NCBI RefSeq assembly: GCF_023721835.1
Contig: NZ_JAMKFE010000006.1
Span: forward strand, 289,184 to 353,183
Direction: 5' to 3'
Length of the DNA stretch: 64,000 nucleotides
Source of the DNA: Caldimonas mangrovi
Lineage (GTDB): Bacteria; Pseudomonadota; Gammaproteobacteria; Burkholderiales; Burkholderiaceae_C
Shown: positions 18,012 through 26,972 of the stretch, piece by piece
Numbering within the stretch: the stretch's first letter is position 1
Layout of the letters: every line of letters starts with the position of its first letter
Made by a program: the position numbers and the translations under genes
Notes under the pieces: model-generated
Seen by the model: only the letters and a program-made list of their open reading frames with translations
Databases searched by the model: none
What the model was told of the DNA's origin: nothing

Positions 18012-18353
18012 TCAACCGAGCCCGTGCAGAAACCCGGCCAGGGCCTGCTCGTCCTCGTCCGTCAGCCGGTCAAACAGCAGCCCGATGCGAAAGCGCTCCG
18101 CACTTTGGAACGAGGAATAGACCGCCTTGGCCGACAGAAAGAGCGGCAATGGTCCGGCGGCCGTGGGCAGTTGGAACCGGACCTGGCAGCGGACGCCCGG
18201 AGAAATTGGCTTGCCGGTCAGCAGCGACAGGCCGTCGAGGCCCAACTCGCAGGTACGTCCCTTCCGGCAGACGTTGCCCGGCAGGACGACCTCGCACTCC
18301 TGCTGCAGCGCGGCGCGGCGGCTGGCACGACGGTCCCGGTCCGGTGTTGGCAT
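18012..18353 (-). CDS. PilZ-domain protein (degenerate c-di-GMP motif)
   Basis: A 113-residue single-domain PilZ-like protein. The N-terminal arginine motif (RRASRR, about residues 8-13) is present, but the second motif, normally (D/N)xSxxG, reads ELGLDG. Binding of cyclic-di-GMP is therefore uncertain. The beta-barrel strands (VRCQVRFQL, FRIGLLFD) look intact. The start at 18353 gives MPTPDRDRR. It is encoded upstream of the TetR gene on the same strand with a 61-nt gap, and no functional link is evident. Confidence 0.75.
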   Translation of the reverse strand: MPTPDRDRRASRRAALQQECEVVLPGNVCRKGRTCELGLDGLSLLTGKPISPGVRCQVRFQLPTAAGPLPLFLSAKAVYSSFQSAERFRIGLLFDRLTDEDEQALAGFLHGLG

Positions 18354-18771
18354 GTCTGTTTCTCTCCGTCGTCGCGGTCGTTGGCCTGTTCTGCCGGACA
18401 TCCGAGCGCCGGACGGCATGCTGACTGAGCATGGCGCTCGACGGTCGTGCCCGGCATGGCCGCGGCCACGCGTGCCGGCGGCTGATGCGGATGACACGAG
18501 AAACTGTAACGCAATTCCTGTGTGCGCCGTCCAGCAGAGCACATGAGGTGCCCAAGGCACTCGAGGCCACAAGACAGGCCGGTTGTCCACCGGGACAGTG
18601 GACAAATCTGTGGACAGCGATGCATGGCGCCTCAACCCACGGCGTCGCCGCGTGCTTGTCGCCACATTGCTGAAATCTTGCGCAGTGCCATTGGCCCCGA
18701 GCAATGCCGCGGACGGCTGATGACCGGCCACTCCGTGGCTATGGCATAGTCGTGCTCGGCCTGCGCTATCC
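18354..18771. other. Non-coding interval with TTGTCCAC dyad
   Basis: About 420 nt without a convincing gene between the divergent PilZ and acetyltransferase genes. The one clear structure is TTGTCCAC (18583-18590) and GTGGACAA (18598-18605), an 8-bp inverted repeat with a 7-bp spacer, followed by TGTGGACAG (18609-18617). The three 9-mers resemble DnaA boxes with one or two changes. No promoter could be picked with confidence. Confidence 0.5.
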
Positions 18772-19317
18772 ATGGGATCACGGGCTGCGTCGCCACAAGC
18801 CATGCAACACATGCCGTCCCGTCGAGACCCCATCGAAGCGAAGCAATCCGTCCACATTCGCGTCCTCGGCGACAGGGATCTCGCCGCTCTGCGCGGCATG
18901 CTGTCCATGTTCGGTGAGGCGTTCGAAGACGTTCCTACCTACACCGCCAAGCAGCCTGACGATCGTTACCTCGAAGGCCTGCTGTCCAACGACAACTTCA
19001 TCGCCGTGGCCGCCCTGGCGGGCTCTCAGGTCATCGGGGGGCTGGCCGCCTACGTGCTGCCCAAGTTCGAGCAAGCTCGATCCGAGCTGTACATCTACGA
19101 TCTGGCGGTCGACACGGCCTATCGACGCCAAGGTGTTGCCACGGCCTTGATCGAAAAGCTGAGGAAGCTGGCCACTGCGCGCGGCATCTACGTGATCTTT
19201 GTGCAGGCCGACCACGGCGACGACCCGGCGATCGCGCTGTACACCAAGCTGGGCGTGCGTGAAGACGTTCTGCACTTTGACATCCCGCCTTTCGACAGCG
19301 CAGCGCCGGCGAGCTGA
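18772..19317 (+). CDS. AAC(3)-I-like aminoglycoside 3-N-acetyltransferase (GNAT)
   Basis: A 181-residue GNAT-fold protein. The stretch [20 protein letters not shown] and later [20 protein letters not shown] closely follow the AAC(3)-I family, which acetylates gentamicin-type aminoglycosides from acetyl-CoA. The acetyl-CoA loop is [10 protein letters not shown]. The start is uncertain: ATGs at 18772, 18802 and 18811 are all in frame and none has a good ribosome site. It stands alone, without integron or mobile features, so it may be an intrinsic gene. Its natural substrate could differ from clinical drugs. Confidence 0.82.
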   Translation: MGSRAASPQAMQHMPSRRDPIEAKQSVHIRVLGDRDLAALRGMLSMFGEAFEDVPTYTAKQPDDRYLEGLLSNDNFIAVAALAGSQVIGGLAAYVLPKFEQARSELYIYDLAVDTAYRRQGVATALIEKLRKLATARGIYVIFVQADHGDDPAIALYTKLGVREDVLHFDIPPFDSAAPAS

Positions 19318-19668
19318 AGTCGGTCGCTGCAGGGCTGGGCTGTCGCCCGCGCAATTTTTTCAGCCGACGCGTGGCACCTTCTCGAGCGACTTTGCCTACA
19401 GCCGGCGCGCTGGTCACCCTTGCGTCGTCAAGCCGTTGCCGGTCGAAGCAGGGACACGGCCAACAGCAGGGCTTCGGCCCGTCGCTGCCGCAGGCGACCG
19501 CAGCGCGAGCGGGTGTGCGCTAGCCAATGCACCGGCAGTTGAATGCCTATCGATACATTGCAATCATCGACTTCCCGCTCGGTCAATGCGCAAGGGCACG
19601 GCGCAGCGCTTTGTGCAAACCCTCCCTAGCACAATCCGGGGGGTAACATTGCGGCTGGACTCTCTGCC
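19318..19668. other. Non-coding interval between acetyltransferase and RsbQ-like gene
   Basis: About 350 nt with no convincing gene. A weak stem (GGGC-TGTC-GCCC, about 19343-19354) followed by a T-run (TTTTTT) may end the acetyltransferase transcript. Upstream of the RsbQ-like gene there are -10-like words (CACAAT, 19630-19635; TAACAT, 19644-19649), but no matching -35 is clear. Confidence 0.4.
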
Positions 19669-20505
19669 ATGCCCGCCATGCAGCCTCGTGAATCGATCCT
19701 TCTGCGCAACAACGTTCGCATCGCCGGCGCCGGCGACAAGCCGACCATGGTCTTCGCCCATGGGTTTGGCTGCGATCAGAACATGTGGCGCTTCGTGGCC
19801 CCAGCATTCGCCGACACGCACCGCGTCGTGCTGTTCGACTACGTCGGCTGCGGCCAGTCCGACTTGAGAGCCTTCGACGCCGCTCGCTACAGTTCACTGG
19901 AAGGTTACGCGCTAGACTTGCTCGATGTCTGCGAGGCGCTCGAACTCCAGCAGGCCATCCTGGTCGGCCACTCGGTCAGCGCAATGATCGGCCTACTGGC
20001 CGCAATTCGGCAGCCGTCGCGCTTCGCGAGCCTCGTGATGGTTGCGCCGTCGCCGTGCTTCATCAACGACCCCTGCTATGTCGGCGGTTTCGAGCGCGGC
20101 GACATCGAGAGCCTACTCTCGCTGATGGACCACAACTACATCGGCTGGGCGTCCTATCTCGCGCCGGTGGTGATGGGCAATCCAGGCCGGCCGGACCTCG
20201 GCGCCGAGCTCGAGCAAAGCTTCTGCTCCACCGACCCGCTGGCCGCGCAGACCTTCGCGCGGGCCACGTTCTTCGCCGACAACAGGGCTGACCTCGCTCG
20301 CGCCCCTGTACCGAGCCTCATCCTGCAGGTCCGCGATGATGCGCTCGCGCCGATGGCGGTGGGCCGCTACCTCCTGGAGCACATGCCAGGCAGTGAGCTG
20401 GCGGTGCTCGAGGCCACCGGCCACTGCCCGCATATGAGCCATCCGCAGCTCACCATCGACGCGATGAAACAATACCTCGCGCGAGGTGGCCGTGTCTCTG
20501 GCTGA
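19669..20505 (+). CDS. RsbQ/KAI2-like alpha/beta hydrolase
   Basis: A 278-residue alpha/beta hydrolase of the RsbQ/D14/KAI2 group. The triad is Ser102 (GHSVS), Asp224 (RDDALAP) and His252 (GHCPHMS). In Bacillus, RsbQ is needed for the PAS-domain phosphatase RsbP to signal energy stress. Here the gene overlaps by 20 nt a histidine-kinase gene with a PAS-like N-terminus, so the pair is probably translationally coupled. By analogy the hydrolase would make or hand over a small hydrophobic ligand to that PAS domain. The ligand is unknown. Confidence 0.85.
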   Translation: MPAMQPRESILLRNNVRIAGAGDKPTMVFAHGFGCDQNMWRFVAPAFADTHRVVLFDYVGCGQSDLRAFDAARYSSLEGYALDLLDVCEALELQQAILVGHSVSAMIGLLAAIRQPSRFASLVMVAPSPCFINDPCYVGGFERGDIESLLSLMDHNYIGWASYLAPVVMGNPGRPDLGAELEQSFCSTDPLAAQTFARATFFADNRADLARAPVPSLILQVRDDALAPMAVGRYLLEHMPGSELAVLEATGHCPHMSHPQLTIDAMKQYLARGGRVSG

Positions 20506-22036
20506 CGGCGATCCGCGGGCGCAGCGTGGCTTGCTGCTCGCGCCGTTCGGATTGCTCAGCTTCTGCGACAGCGGCACCATCCGATACGCCAACCCTTGCC
20601 TGCACGCCTGGTTGGGCACCCCGATCGGCGATTTGGCCGGCAGCCATATCGACCGCGTGCTCGCCCCGGCGTCACGCGTGTTCCACAGCACGCATTTCTT
20701 CCCGCTGCTGAAACTGCATGGCCACGCCGATGAGGTGCACCTGATACTGCGTACCGCCGCCGGCACCGACTTGCCGGTGCTCGCCAGCGCGGTACGTGAC
20801 GGCGAGGGGGACGGTGACGGTACGTCGCTGAACCACTGCTGCATGATGACGATGGTGCGTCGCAAAGAGTTCGAGGCGGCGCTGATCGATGCCCGACGCG
20901 CTGCCGAGGTGGCGACGGCCGCCAAGGACCAGTTCCTGGCCGTCGTCTCGCACGAGCTACGCTCGCCGTTGAGCGCGATCACCGGTTGGGTGCGCCTGGC
21001 GAAGTCGGGCAAGCTGGATGCGCCGATGCAGCAGCGCGCGCTCGACACCATCGAACGCAACGCGCAACTCCAGGGCCAGCTCATCGAGGACCTGCTGGAC
21101 GTGTCACGCATCGTGAGCGGCAAGTTGCGCATCAGTCCGCGACCGATCGATCTGGCGCCAATCGTCGAGGCGGGCGCGGACGCCGCGCGACCGATGGCGC
21201 AAACCAAGGGCGTTGACTTGGTGACGTCCATCGACAACTCCGCCGGCACCGTCAATGCCGACCCGGCTCGGGTGCAGCAGATCGTTTGGAACCTGGTCTC
21301 GAATGCCGTCAAGTTCACGCCCCGCGGCGGACGCGTGCAGATCGGGCTGTCACGCGAGGGAATGCATGTGCGGCTGCACGTCGCCGACACCGGCGCAGGC
21401 ATCGACCCGGCGCAGCTTCCCTATGTCTTCGAGCGATTTTGGCAGGCCGACGCCGCGATGCGCCAGGAGCGGTCCGGCCTGGGACTGGGATTGTCGATCT
21501 GCAGGAATCTGGTCGAGTTGCATGGCGGATCGATACGCGCTGAAAGCGCAGGACTGGGCCGCGGAGCGGTCTTTAGCATCGAGTTCCCGCTGGTGGTCGC
21601 GGCCGTCGGCACCACGGTGGTTGCCGTACCGCAAGATGCCGAGGCCGATCCGGCACCGCTGCACGACGTTCGCGTGTTGCTGATCGACGATGATGCCGAT
21701 GCGCGCGGCGTGCTGAAGATGCTGCTGGAAGGCGCTGGCGCCGTGGTGCAGACCGCCGCGGGCGCCGACGAGGCAATCGGCTGCATCCGCGAAGCGCCGC
21801 CGCAGGTCGTGGTGTCCGACATCGGCATGCCGGGGAAGGACGGCTACGAGTTCATCCGCGAGCTGCGCACCGACCGCTCGCTGGCGACAGACGGCATCGC
21901 CGCGATCGCGGTGACCGGCCTCGCGCGCCCGCAAGACCGGGTGAACATGCTGCGCGCCGGCTTCCAGGCGCATCTGCTCAAGCCGGTCGAGCCGGCGGAG
22001 GTCATTGCGATGGTGCGCGCCCTTGCGCGGCACTGA
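20486..22036 (+). CDS. PAS-histidine kinase-receiver hybrid, partner of RsbQ-like hydrolase
   Basis: A 516-residue soluble hybrid sensor kinase. Residues about 20-125 form a PAS-like domain with the segment FHSTHFFPLLKLHGH, a pattern also seen in PAS domains next to RsbQ homologues. The dimerisation/phosphoacceptor helix has His156 (VVSHELRSP); the ATPase domain follows (N box NLVSNAVKF, DTGAGI, GLGLGLSI). A C-terminal receiver has phosphoacceptor Asp445 (VVSDIGMPG). No membrane segment is seen. The start is a GTG inside the hydrolase gene; a second GTG lies 6 nt on. The output partner is not in the window; phosphorelay to a separate Hpt or regulator is possible. Confidence 0.85.
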   Translation: MAVSLADGDPRAQRGLLLAPFGLLSFCDSGTIRYANPCLHAWLGTPIGDLAGSHIDRVLAPASRVFHSTHFFPLLKLHGHADEVHLILRTAAGTDLPVLASAVRDGEGDGDGTSLNHCCMMTMVRRKEFEAALIDARRAAEVATAAKDQFLAVVSHELRSPLSAITGWVRLAKSGKLDAPMQQRALDTIERNAQLQGQLIEDLLDVSRIVSGKLRISPRPIDLAPIVEAGADAARPMAQTKGVDLVTSIDNSAGTVNADPARVQQIVWNLVSNAVKFTPRGGRVQIGLSREGMHVRLHVADTGAGIDPAQLPYVFERFWQADAAMRQERSGLGLGLSICRNLVELHGGSIRAESAGLGRGAVFSIEFPLVVAAVGTTVVAVPQDAEADPAPLHDVRVLLIDDDADARGVLKMLLEGAGAVVQTAAGADEAIGCIREAPPQVVVSDIGMPGKDGYEFIRELRTDRSLATDGIAAIAVTGLARPQDRVNMLRAGFQAHLLKPVEPAEVIAMVRALARH

Positions 22037-22244
22037 TGGCCGCCGGCCACTGGCCGACCGGGCGGCTGGGGGGCGACGACCATCTGCTGCCACAGGTCGC
22101 TGTCATCAGCCAGGCGCTCGGATGCCCTTAACCGGGGCACCCGGAATGGGCCGCTCCTTGCAAGCGCACTGACGCCGTCGAGCTCACCATCACACAGCTG
22201 GTGGCAATCAGTGCCAGCAAGCCTGACAGCACAGCTGCATACAG

Positions 22245-22284
22245 AAAACAAAAAAGCCAGCAGGCGCTGACCTGCTGGCTTTTG
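22245..22284 (-). terminator. Rho-independent terminator of tRNA-Asn
   Basis: Ten-bp stem AGCCAGCAGG (22255-22264) and CCTGCTGGCT (22271-22280) with a 6-nt loop. On the minus strand it is followed by a T-rich run (TTTTTTGTTTTC). It lies just after the tRNA-Asn gene and could also work on the plus strand for the kinase gene. Confidence 0.8.
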
Positions 22285-22290
22285 ATTTCT

Positions 22291-22366
22291 TGGCTCCCCG
22301 ACCTGGGCTCGAACCAGGGACCTACGGATTAACAGTCCGGCGCTCTACCGACTGAGCTATCGGGGA
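22291..22366 (-). tRNA. tRNA-Asn (GTT)
   Basis: A 76-nt cloverleaf on the minus strand with acceptor stem TCCCCGA/TCGGGGA, D-loop AGCTCAGTCGGTAGAGC, anticodon GTT in the loop CTGTTAA, T-loop GGTTCGAGCC and an encoded CCA end. A terminator follows. Confidence 0.97.
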
Positions 22367-22420
22367 ACAGAGCCTCGCATTATATGCTGGTTTTCAAGCA
22401 AGCTGCAAGGCGCGATGCAT

Positions 22421-23488
22421 TCAGTCGTCGAAAGTCGGCGTTTCGACCCCGAGCACCTTGTGCAGCTTGGGGCTGGTCGTCGTGTACTGCAAATGAATGC
22501 GCTTGTCCGGGAAGATGTAGGGCGCGGCACCGAAGGCCGCCAATGCGGCCTCGTGGAAGCCGGACACGATCAACTTCTTCTTGCCGGCATAGGTGTTGAT
22601 GTCACCCACCGCGAAGATGCCGGGAATGCTGGTCTCGAACTTCTCGGTGTCGACCAGGATCTGCTTGCGTTCGAGCGCCAGACCCCATTCGGCGATGGGC
22701 CCGAGCTTGGGACTCAGGCCGAAGAACACCAGCAGCACGTCGAGCGGTACGACACGTGTGACGCCATCGCTGCCCATGACTTTCACGCCAGTGAGCCGGC
22801 CACCGGCCTCGTCGATGCCGCTGATCTGGCCCACGACGAACTGCATCTCCATTGCCGCGCACCGTTCGTGCATCCTGGCCACCGAAGCCGGCGCGGCGCG
22901 GAAGCCGTCGCGGCGGTGGATCAGGATCACGCTTTCAGCCCGATGAGGGCCTTCCTGCGCAAAATTGAGCGACCAGTCGAGCGCGGAGTCACCGCCACCG
23001 ACGATCACGAGGTGCTTGCCTGCGAAGTCGCCCGGATTCTTCACCCGGTAGAACACCTGGGTGCCGTCGTATTTCTCGATGCCGTCGATTTTCAGCAGCC
23101 GCGGCTGAAAGGCGCCGACGCCTGCAGCGATGAAGAGCGTGCGCGTGAGAAAGCTGGTGCCTTTCGAAGTCTCGACGCGGAAACGTCCGTCCTGCTGCTT
23201 TTCGACGACCGAGACCTCTTGGCCGAGGTGGAAGGTCGCGCCGAAGGGTTCGATCTGCTTGAGCAGGTTGTCAGTCAACTCCCGGCCTGTGCACACCGGC
23301 ACGGCTGGGATGTCGTAGATGGGCTTGTCGGGATAGAGCTCGATGCACTGCCCGCCAGGGTAGGCGAGCGAATCGATGATGTGTGCCTTGACCTCGAGAA
23401 GGCCCAGCTCGAACACCTGGAACAAGCCGACCGGCCCGGCCCCGACGATGACCGCGTCGGTTTCGATCACGCCTTGCGGTGCTTCCAT
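22421..23488 (-). CDS. Ferredoxin--NADP+ reductase (thioredoxin-reductase-like type)
   Basis: A 355-residue flavoprotein of the TrxR-like FNR group. FAD motif VGAGPVGL is at residues 15-22, and the NAD(P)H motif VGGGDSALD lies near 165. It lacks the redox CxxC of true thioredoxin reductase, which points to ferredoxin or flavodoxin reduction. The gene follows the 7Fe ferredoxin gene by 19 nt on the same strand, so the two products are probable partners. The sulfite reductase upstream lacks a flavoprotein subunit here, and this pair is a possible electron source; that link is inference. Confidence 0.88.
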   Translation of the reverse strand: MEAPQGVIETDAVIVGAGPVGLFQVFELGLLEVKAHIIDSLAYPGGQCIELYPDKPIYDIPAVPVCTGRELTDNLLKQIEPFGATFHLGQEVSVVEKQQDGRFRVETSKGTSFLTRTLFIAAGVGAFQPRLLKIDGIEKYDGTQVFYRVKNPGDFAGKHLVIVGGGDSALDWSLNFAQEGPHRAESVILIHRRDGFRAAPASVARMHERCAAMEMQFVVGQISGIDEAGGRLTGVKVMGSDGVTRVVPLDVLLVFFGLSPKLGPIAEWGLALERKQILVDTEKFETSIPGIFAVGDINTYAGKKKLIVSGFHEAALAAFGAAPYIFPDKRIHLQYTTTSPKLHKVLGVETPTFDD

Positions 23489-23507
23489 CAGAGCCTCGAC
23501 CCGGTCT

Positions 23508-23831
23508 TCAGCGGCTCAGCTCGGAAAGCTTGTCCGTCTTGTCCTTCCACTCGTCGGCGTCGGGCAGCGCTTCCTTGCGCTTCGTGATGCTAGGCCACTG
23601 CTTGGCCAGTTCGGCGTTGAGCTGGATGAAGTGCTGCTGGTTGCCGGGCACGTCTTCTTCCGGAAGGATGGCGTTGACCGGGCACTCGGGAATGCACACC
23701 GCACAGTCGATGCATTCGTCGGGATCGATGGCCAGGAAGTTCGGGCCTTCACGGAAGCAGTCCACCGGGCAGACGTCGACACAGTCTGTGTACTTGCAGC
23801 GGATGCAGGCCTCGGTCACTACGTGGGTCAT
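23508..23831 (-). CDS. fdxA: Ferredoxin FdxA (7Fe-8S type)
   Basis: A 107-residue ferredoxin. The N-terminal half has the two cluster motifs: [17 protein letters not shown] for a [3Fe-4S] plus shared cysteine, and [12 protein letters not shown] for [4Fe-4S]. The C-terminal extension (from about residue 60) is typical of the FdxA group from proteobacteria. It is encoded before the ferredoxin reductase in a two-gene unit and carries low-potential electrons. Confidence 0.95.
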   Translation of the reverse strand: MTHVVTEACIRCKYTDCVDVCPVDCFREGPNFLAIDPDECIDCAVCIPECPVNAILPEEDVPGNQQHFIQLNAELAKQWPSITKRKEALPDADEWKDKTDKLSELSR

Positions 23832-23932
23832 GGTGGCGGTCTCTTGTGGTTGGCGGTTACTCTGTGTGCGCTGGTTGAGGCGATTGCCACGCGGCGATGG
23901 CGCCGTCGCGCTCGTGCACCAAACGCGTGATT

Positions 23933-24718
23933 CTAGGGCCTGAGGGTTTGCCCGAGGCCTTGGTCTGGCGCAATGTCCTCGCTGACGATGCCGGATGTCG
24001 CAACCTGGGACGCTGGGCGCTCCAGCACGACGGCACGGGCTCCGGCGCCCACGACGACGACGGTGGGGCGCCCCGCGTGCAGCAGGCTGGCTCGCGCCAG
24101 TTCGGCAATGGTGTGCTCGCTGTGCAGCTGGTCGGGCCAGCCGGCACGCGAGACCACGCTGGCCGGCGTGTCGGCGGGCCAGCCGCTGTCGCGCAGCCGG
24201 CGCGACAGCGCGCCCAACTGCTTGCCGGCCATATAGAACACCTCGGTGTCGGCGCTGCGACTGGCATGCAGCTCGCCGGTGCGTGTCATTGCCGTGGTGA
24301 GGCTGACGCTGCGGCCGCTGCCGCGGCGGGTCAGCGGGCGCTGTGTGCCGGCGGCTGCTGCCAGCGCTGCAGTCACACCCGGTACCACTTCGGCGTGCAA
24401 CCCGGCTTCGGCGACGGCTTCGAGTTCCTCTTCGAGTCGGCCGAAGACGCTCGGGTCACCGCCCTTGAGGCGCACGACCAGATGCACCTCGCGTGCGTGT
24501 CGCACGATCAGCGCATTGATGGCAGCTTGGCCGGTGCTGTCGCAAAAGCCGCGCTTGCCGACATGGACCCAGCGGGCGTCGGGAGCCAGCTCGCGCAGCG
24601 CCGGGTCGGTCAATGCGTCGAACAGCACCACGTCAGCCTGTGCGAGCAGCCGCGCGCCGCGCAGCGTGATCAGGTCGGCTGCGCCGGGGCCGGCACCGAT
24701 GAAGGCGACCTTGCCCAT
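23933..24718 (-). CDS. sumT: Uroporphyrinogen-III C-methyltransferase (siroheme synthesis)
   Basis: A 261-residue SAM-dependent methyltransferase that makes precorrin-2, the precursor of siroheme. Signature segments are [14 protein letters not shown] (N-terminus), HVGKRG and [11 protein letters not shown]. It lacks the CysG dehydrogenase/chelatase half. It is encoded 17 nt after cysN in the sulfate-assimilation operon, where it would supply siroheme for CysI. The C-terminus runs some 20 residues past the core domain. Confidence 0.92.
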   Translation of the reverse strand: MGKVAFIGAGPGAADLITLRGARLLAQADVVLFDALTDPALRELAPDARWVHVGKRGFCDSTGQAAINALIVRHAREVHLVVRLKGGDPSVFGRLEEELEAVAEAGLHAEVVPGVTAALAAAAGTQRPLTRRGSGRSVSLTTAMTRTGELHASRSADTEVFYMAGKQLGALSRRLRDSGWPADTPASVVSRAGWPDQLHSEHTIAELARASLLHAGRPTVVVVGAGARAVVLERPASQVATSGIVSEDIAPDQGLGQTLRP

Positions 24719-24735
24719 CCCGCGTTGCCTTCCGT

Positions 24736-26013
24736 TCAGAGTGCCGCCTTCACCAGCAGCGCGCCGCTGGTGCGGTTGCTCGTCGGGTCGACGATGATCA
24801 GCGCGCCGCCGACGCGGTTGTCCTCGTAGGACTCCACCGGCAGCGGCTGCTGCGTCTCGATCACCACGTGACCGATGTCGTTGACCGCCAGCTCGTGCGC
24901 GTCGATGGCTTCCAGCGTGTGGATGTTCAGGCGGCTCTCGATGGAGGAGATGCGGGCCTGCACCCAGCGGTTGCCATGGCGCACCCAGTACTTGCGGCCG
25001 ACCACGGCGGGTTCGGTATCGAGCCAGGCGAGCGTTGCCGAGAAGCGGTTGCTGTCCTTGACGGACTGCGGCGTCGCGATCCAGTCGCCTCGCGAAACGT
25101 CGAGTTGGCGGTCGAGCACCAGGCCGGCCGATTCACCGGCCGCACAGCTGTCGACCACCTCGCCGGCGCGGCGCACCTCGGCGACTGTGGCGATCTCGCC
25201 GCTCGGGAACAGCTGCACGTGGTCGCCGGCCTTGACCTGTCCGTGCGCGATGCGACCCCACAGTGTGCGCGGTTGGTTGCCGGTGCCTTCGCCTTCGCGG
25301 GCGACGTATTGCACGGGAAGCAGCAGGTGCCCGCTGTCGCGCTCCTGGGTGGTCGGCAACGACTCGAGCAGCTGCAGCAGCGACGGGCCCCCATACCACG
25401 GTGCATCGAGCGGCTGTGTGACATTGTCGCCGCGCAGCGCCGAGACCGGGATGATGCCCGCGACCTGGATGCCGGCTTGCTCGGTGAAACCCAGCAGCGC
25501 GTCGCGCACCGCCTCGAAGGCCGCCTGGGGCTGCTCGATGGCGTCGAGCTTGTTGATCGCGAACACGATGCTCGGCACGCGCAGCAGGTGGGCGAGCAAC
25601 GCATGCCGCCGCGTCTGCGGCAGCAGCGTGACGGGCAGGGCGGTGGTGTCGAGCTTGGTGATGTCGACCAGCACCACGGCGGCATCGCTGCCGGCCGCGG
25701 CTGTCACCATGTTGCGGGTGTACTGCTCGTGGCCGGGTGCATCCGCGATGATGAACTTGCGGTGTTTGGTCGCGAAGTAGCGGTATGCCACGTCGATGGT
25801 GATGCCTTGCTCGCGCTCGGCTTCCAGGCCGTCGGTCAGCAGCGACAGGTCGATCGGCTGGCCGGCGGCACGCTTCTCGAGCGTGTCGAGCTGGTCGGCC
25901 AGGATGGCGCGGCTGTCGAACAGCAGGCGCCCGATCAGCGTGCTCTTGCCGTCGTCGACGCTGCCTGCCGTCAGGAAGCGCAGGGCGCGGTGGGGCGTGT
26001 TTTCCAGAGACAT
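24736..26013 (-). CDS. cysN: Sulfate adenylyltransferase large subunit CysN
   Basis: A 425-residue GTPase subunit of ATP sulfurylase, which forms APS from sulfate and ATP with CysD. GTPase motifs are GSVDDGKSTL (P-loop), DAPGHEQY (G3) and NKLD (G4). It ends after the beta-barrel domains, with no fused APS-kinase (CysC) domain. The start overlaps the cysD stop by 1 nt (TGATG). Confidence 0.96.
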   Translation of the reverse strand: MSLENTPHRALRFLTAGSVDDGKSTLIGRLLFDSRAILADQLDTLEKRAAGQPIDLSLLTDGLEAEREQGITIDVAYRYFATKHRKFIIADAPGHEQYTRNMVTAAAGSDAAVVLVDITKLDTTALPVTLLPQTRRHALLAHLLRVPSIVFAINKLDAIEQPQAAFEAVRDALLGFTEQAGIQVAGIIPVSALRGDNVTQPLDAPWYGGPSLLQLLESLPTTQERDSGHLLLPVQYVAREGEGTGNQPRTLWGRIAHGQVKAGDHVQLFPSGEIATVAEVRRAGEVVDSCAAGESAGLVLDRQLDVSRGDWIATPQSVKDSNRFSATLAWLDTEPAVVGRKYWVRHGNRWVQARISSIESRLNIHTLEAIDAHELAVNDIGHVVIETQQPLPVESYEDNRVGGALIIVDPTSNRTSGALLVKAAL

Positions 26014-26972
26014 CAGAAATACCCTTCCTTCTTGCGGCGCTCCATCGAGGCGTCCGACGTGCGGTCGTCCATGCGGGTGGCGCCACGCTCGCTGACGGTC
26101 ACGGTCAGCGTTTCGGCGACGATCTCGGCCGGCGTGGCGGCATCGCTTTCCACCGGGCAGGTGCAGGTCATGTCGCCGACAGTGCGGAACCGCACCTGGG
26201 CTTTTTCGACGGTTTCACCGGCCTGCACCGGCGTGACGTCGGTGACGGGCACCAGCAGGCCCTTGCGGCGCACCACGTCGCGGTCGTGCTTGTAGTACAG
26301 GTGAGGCAACGGGATGTTCTCGCGAGCGATGTAGAGCCACACGTCGAGTTCGGTCCAATTGCTGATCGGGAAGGCGCGCATGTGCTCGCCGGGCTTGATG
26401 CGCGTGTTGAACAGCGTCCACAGCTCGGGCCGCTGCTCCTTGGGTTGCCACTGGCCGAAGCTGTCGCGGTGCGAGAAGATGCGTTCCTTCGCGCGAGCCT
26501 TCTCCTCGTCGCGGCGGGCGCCGCCGATCAGCACGTCGAAGCGGTGTTCCTCGATGGCTTCGAGCAGCGTGACGGTCTGGTGGCCGTTGCGCGATTCGAG
26601 CGGGTGCGACAGGCGAATGGTGCCGCGCTTGATCGAGTCCTCGAGATGACCCACGACCAGGCGCTCGCCCATCTCGGCCACGCGGCGGTCGCGAAACTCG
26701 ATCACCTCGGGGAAGTTGTGGCCGGTGTCGACGTGCAGCAACGGGAAAGGCAGGCGGCCCTTGAACTGGCCGTTGCCCTGGCTGTTCTTGAAGGCCTTCT
26801 CGGCCAGGCGCAGCACCACGCACGAGTCCTTGCCGCCGGAGAACAGCAGCGCCGGGCGCTCGAAGGCGGCAGCGGTTTCGCGCAGGATGAAGATGGCTTC
26901 TTCTTCCAGCCAGTCCAGGTGTCGGCGGTCCAGTTCCGGCAACAGCTTGTCGACGCTCACGGGGGCGTTCAT
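26013..26972 (-). CDS. cysD: Sulfate adenylyltransferase small subunit CysD
   Basis: A 319-residue PP-loop ATPase (SGGKDSCVV) of ATP sulfurylase. The start at 26972 gives MNAPVSVDK and overlaps the cysH stop (ATGA). The C-terminus ends in the usual ERRKKEGYF. It works with CysN in the cytoplasm. Confidence 0.96.
   Translation of the reverse strand: MNAPVSVDKLLPELDRRHLDWLEEEAIFILRETAAAFERPALLFSGGKDSCVVLRLAEKAFKNSQGNGQFKGRLPFPLLHVDTGHNFPEVIEFRDRRVAEMGERLVVGHLEDSIKRGTIRLSHPLESRNGHQTVTLLEAIEEHRFDVLIGGARRDEEKARAKERIFSHRDSFGQWQPKEQRPELWTLFNTRIKPGEHMRAFPISNWTELDVWLYIARENIPLPHLYYKHDRDVVRRKGLLVPVTDVTPVQAGETVEKAQVRFRTVGDMTCTCPVESDAATPAEIVAETLTVTVSERGATRMDDRTSDASMERRKKEGYF

Noticed and set aside
18772..19317. 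Integron cassette carrying the acetyltransferase
   Set aside because: No attC-like palindrome or IntI gene is adjacent.
18772..22366. Genomic island inserted at tRNA-Asn
   Set aside because: No integrase and no repeat of the tRNA 3' end was seen at the other side; base composition is not clearly different.
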